Source of the DNA: Clostridiales bacterium
GTDB lineage: Bacteria; Bacillota; Clostridia; Lachnospirales; Lachnospiraceae
Length of the DNA stretch: 64,000 bases
NCBI GenBank assembly: GCA_018365455.1
Contig: JAGZJZ010000001.1
Coordinates: forward strand, 149,939-213,938
Reading direction: 5' to 3'
The position numbers were made by a program, and so were the translations under genes. Positions 62,633 to 64,000 of this stretch are shown here, in pieces; position 1 is the first letter of the stretch; each line of letters opens with the position of its first letter. The notes under the pieces were generated by a model. It saw only the letters and a list, made by a program, of their open reading frames with translations, ran no database searches and was not told the origin of the DNA.

Positions 62633-63315
62633 TGAATAATTGTTCAAATTGGAGAAATGGAAACTATAACAATATGAATCAGCGCCAGTCTTGTCAAAAC
62701 ATGTACAGACCGGACAACAGACCCCAGATGAGACCAGACTGTGGTTCACAGCGTCCCTGCCAGCCTCAGATGAAACCAGACTGCGGATGCCAGCGCCCTG
62801 AAAAACCTCCAGTAAAACCAGATTGTGGATGCATACGTCCTGAAAGACCTCAGGTGAAACCAGATTGCGGATGCCAGCGCCCCTGCCCGCCTCCAATGAA
62901 ACCGGACTGCGGATGCCAGCGCCCTGAAAAGCCTCAGGTAAAACCGGACTGCGGATGCCAGCGCCCCTGCGAACCAGTAAAACCGGATTGCGGATGCCAA
63001 CGTCCCTGCCCGCCTCCAGTAAAACCAGATTGCAAGCCGGAACCTCCCTGCCCTAAAAAATCGAGGGAAGAATTATTGTGCTATATCAATGAAGTAAGTT
63101 TTGCTGTGAATGATATGACTCTGTATTTAGATACACACCCATGCGATGAAAAAGCATTGGCATTTTGTAAAGAACATGTTAAAAAACGTGACAAAGCTTT
63201 AAGAGAATATGCTGCCCTTTACGGTCCGCTTACCATCGATACAACGGACGATGTGAAGAGTAAAACCTGGGAATGGGTAATGCAGCCATGGCCATGGGAA
63301 AGGGGGAAATGTTAA
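62632..63315 (+). CDS. cotJB: Spore coat protein CotJB with N-terminal Cys/Pro-rich repeats
   Basis: A 227-residue protein. The C-terminal CotJB domain (about 145-227) is clear: SREELLCYINEVSFAVNDMT, TLYLDTHPCDEKAL, then TKTWEWVMQPWPWE-like KTWEWVMQPWPWERGKC. Ordinary CotJB is about 90 residues. Here about 140 residues precede it: an Asn/Gln-rich head, then eight 14-residue repeats of the form V-K-P-D-C-G-C-Q-R-P-C-P-P (residues 32-142). The Cys and Lys content suggests crosslinking in the coat. The start is fixed by the overlap with the cotJA stop. Confidence 0.9.
   Translation: MNNCSNWRNGNYNNMNQRQSCQNMYRPDNRPQMRPDCGSQRPCQPQMKPDCGCQRPEKPPVKPDCGCIRPERPQVKPDCGCQRPCPPPMKPDCGCQRPEKPQVKPDCGCQRPCEPVKPDCGCQRPCPPPVKPDCKPEPPCPKKSREELLCYINEVSFAVNDMTLYLDTHPCDEKALAFCKEHVKKRDKALREYAALYGPLTIDTTDDVKSKTWEWVMQPWPWERGKC
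62725..63057 (+). repeat. Tandem 42-bp repeats in cotJB
   Basis: Eight imperfect in-frame copies (the seventh one codon short, the eighth degenerate) encoding the P-D-C-G-C-Q-R-P unit. They are diverged at third positions and lack constant spacers, so this is a coding tandem repeat and not a CRISPR array. Confidence 0.85.
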
Positions 63316-63318
63316 CCT

Positions 63319-63417
63319 ATGTGGAATTATGAAAAACGATTACAATATCCTGTAAATATTAAGACTCCAAATGCAAAAATTGCTCAGATTATAATGAGTC
63401 AGTATGGTGGCCCTTAA
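63319..63417 (+). pseudogene. cotJC: Truncated cotJC
   Basis: Starts MWNYEKRLQYPVNIKTPNAK and continues to SQYGGP, an exact CotJC N-terminus, then meets TAA at codon 33. CotJC is a manganese-catalase-like coat protein of about 190 residues. The frame ends exactly at a conserved position and the following sequence does not encode the rest in any frame I checked. Insertion, deletion or rearrangement has cut the gene. Confidence 0.85.
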
Positions 63418-63839
63418 CGTAATACCATATAACTCACTCTTTGCAATCCTTCCATAACGAATACCTGCAGATACTGCTCTCTACATTACTTCCCAGCATA
63501 AACCCGGATGCCGCCCGTCTGTCCGGATTCTTTCCAGCTTCCGGTACTAATACTTATGTTAATTTCACCGGATCCTCCTCCTATTATAAGTTGCTGATTA
63601 TATAGAGATCACATAGTCCATTATAAAGCTTATGGTATCAAAAAAAGATATGTTCTCCCATGCGCGTCGCAGCAAGTTCCTGGATATACGCCCTTATTAA
63701 ACAGTCAATGCAAACGGGTTCATACCGATGCAATATATTCAGCTTATTTTGAGAGGATACCCTGGCAACGCATTTAAGGAGTTACCAGAATACTTGGGAG
63801 ATTATTTCATAGTATCCCTGATACAAAAAATCTGTCGAT
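63418..63839. other. Apparently non-coding, decayed sequence after truncated cotJC
   Basis: No open reading frame with a plausible family is seen on either strand. A short minus-strand stretch around 63490-63595 reads through GGGSGEINISISTGSWKESG before a stop, but I do not recognise it. The region joins the broken cotJC to the RHS remnant and looks like debris of an insertion or rearrangement. Confidence 0.5.
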
Positions 63840-63998
63840 ATCCGGATAATAGGAATATTCTGCTGTTTTACTGCCGTCTGTCCAGGAGACCAGACGGTTA
63901 CATGCATCATATGTCTGGATTTCCTCTTTCTCTTCTTCCGATTTTGTAAGCTGGTTGCCATTCCGGTCATAGGTTTATGCCGTTATTCCATCCGGGTG
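63840..63998 (-). pseudogene. RHS/YD-repeat protein remnant
   Basis: On the minus strand one frame reads HPDGITA, a stop, then TYDRNGNQLTKSEEEKEE, IQTYDACNRLVSWTDGSKTA and EYSYYPD. The TYDRNGN and YDACNRL...Y motifs are typical YD repeats of RHS wall-associated or polymorphic-toxin proteins. An internal stop and loss of similarity after YYPD show that it is broken. The window edge cuts it on the upstream side. Confidence 0.7.
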
Positions 63999-64000
63999 GA

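Noticed and set aside
62725..63057. CRISPR-like array
   Set aside because: The repeats are in-frame, contiguous and without unique spacers; they encode the cotJB repeat.

Overview
The window reads as chromosomal DNA of an anaerobic, endospore-forming, low-to-moderate GC Firmicute, most likely a member of the Lachnospiraceae. Supporting signs are the cotJ spore-coat genes, a FabK-based fatty-acid cluster with a fused AccDA, a clostridial DUF1292 protein, strong AGGAGG-type ribosome binding sites and sigma-A promoters. The genus is an inference. I see no tRNA, rRNA, CRISPR array, intact insertion sequence or prophage.

Left part (1-10.1 kb): the end of a polyamine ABC transporter operon (potB, then a potC-potD fusion) and a flavin reductase; a sodium:neurotransmitter-type symporter; an RluA-type pseudouridine synthase; a UPF0303 protein; and a glucose-type PTS unit (EIICBA plus HPr). 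A BglG/LicT antiterminator precedes the PTS unit, and both it and the PTS genes are preceded by RAT/terminator pairs. The HPr lacks the regulatory Ser46.

Middle (10.2-28.4 kb): a secreted 1786-residue multidomain GH2 glycosidase, trpS, luxS, a DUF5662 protein, a GH13 protein whose catalytic residues look lost, an ABC-F ATPase, exonuclease III, a CLC antiporter, a DUF1292 protein, a UvrD-like helicase and gltX.

Fatty-acid block (28.4-38.2 kb, minus strand): acpP, fabK, fabD, fabG, fabF, accB, fabZ, accC, accDA and a second FabK/nitronate-monooxygenase-like gene. Together they make malonyl-ACP and run elongation. fabH is absent. The acpP promoter overlaps a FabT-like palindrome with a second one upstream, so the block probably responds to long-chain acyl-ACP. 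A MITE-like palindromic element sits between fabG and fabD and supplies the fabD stop codon.

Type IV pilus block (38.3-58.1 kb): three minor pilins, PilC, a PilM-PilN fusion, PilO, PilD (opposite strand), PilB, PilT, a major pilin with its own promoter and terminator, and a 3528-residue protein. That protein begins with a canonical prepilin leader and continues as a very long GLUG-like repeat array followed by FN3-like domains. It looks like a giant adhesin assembled into the pilus and is the most striking item here.

Right end (58.4-64 kb): feoB, feoA and ftsW in one run, a small DUF3006 gene, then cotJA and cotJB, the latter with a Cys/Pro-rich 14-residue repeat tract. cotJC breaks off after 32 codons, and the window ends in decayed sequence that includes an RHS/YD-repeat remnant on the minus strand.
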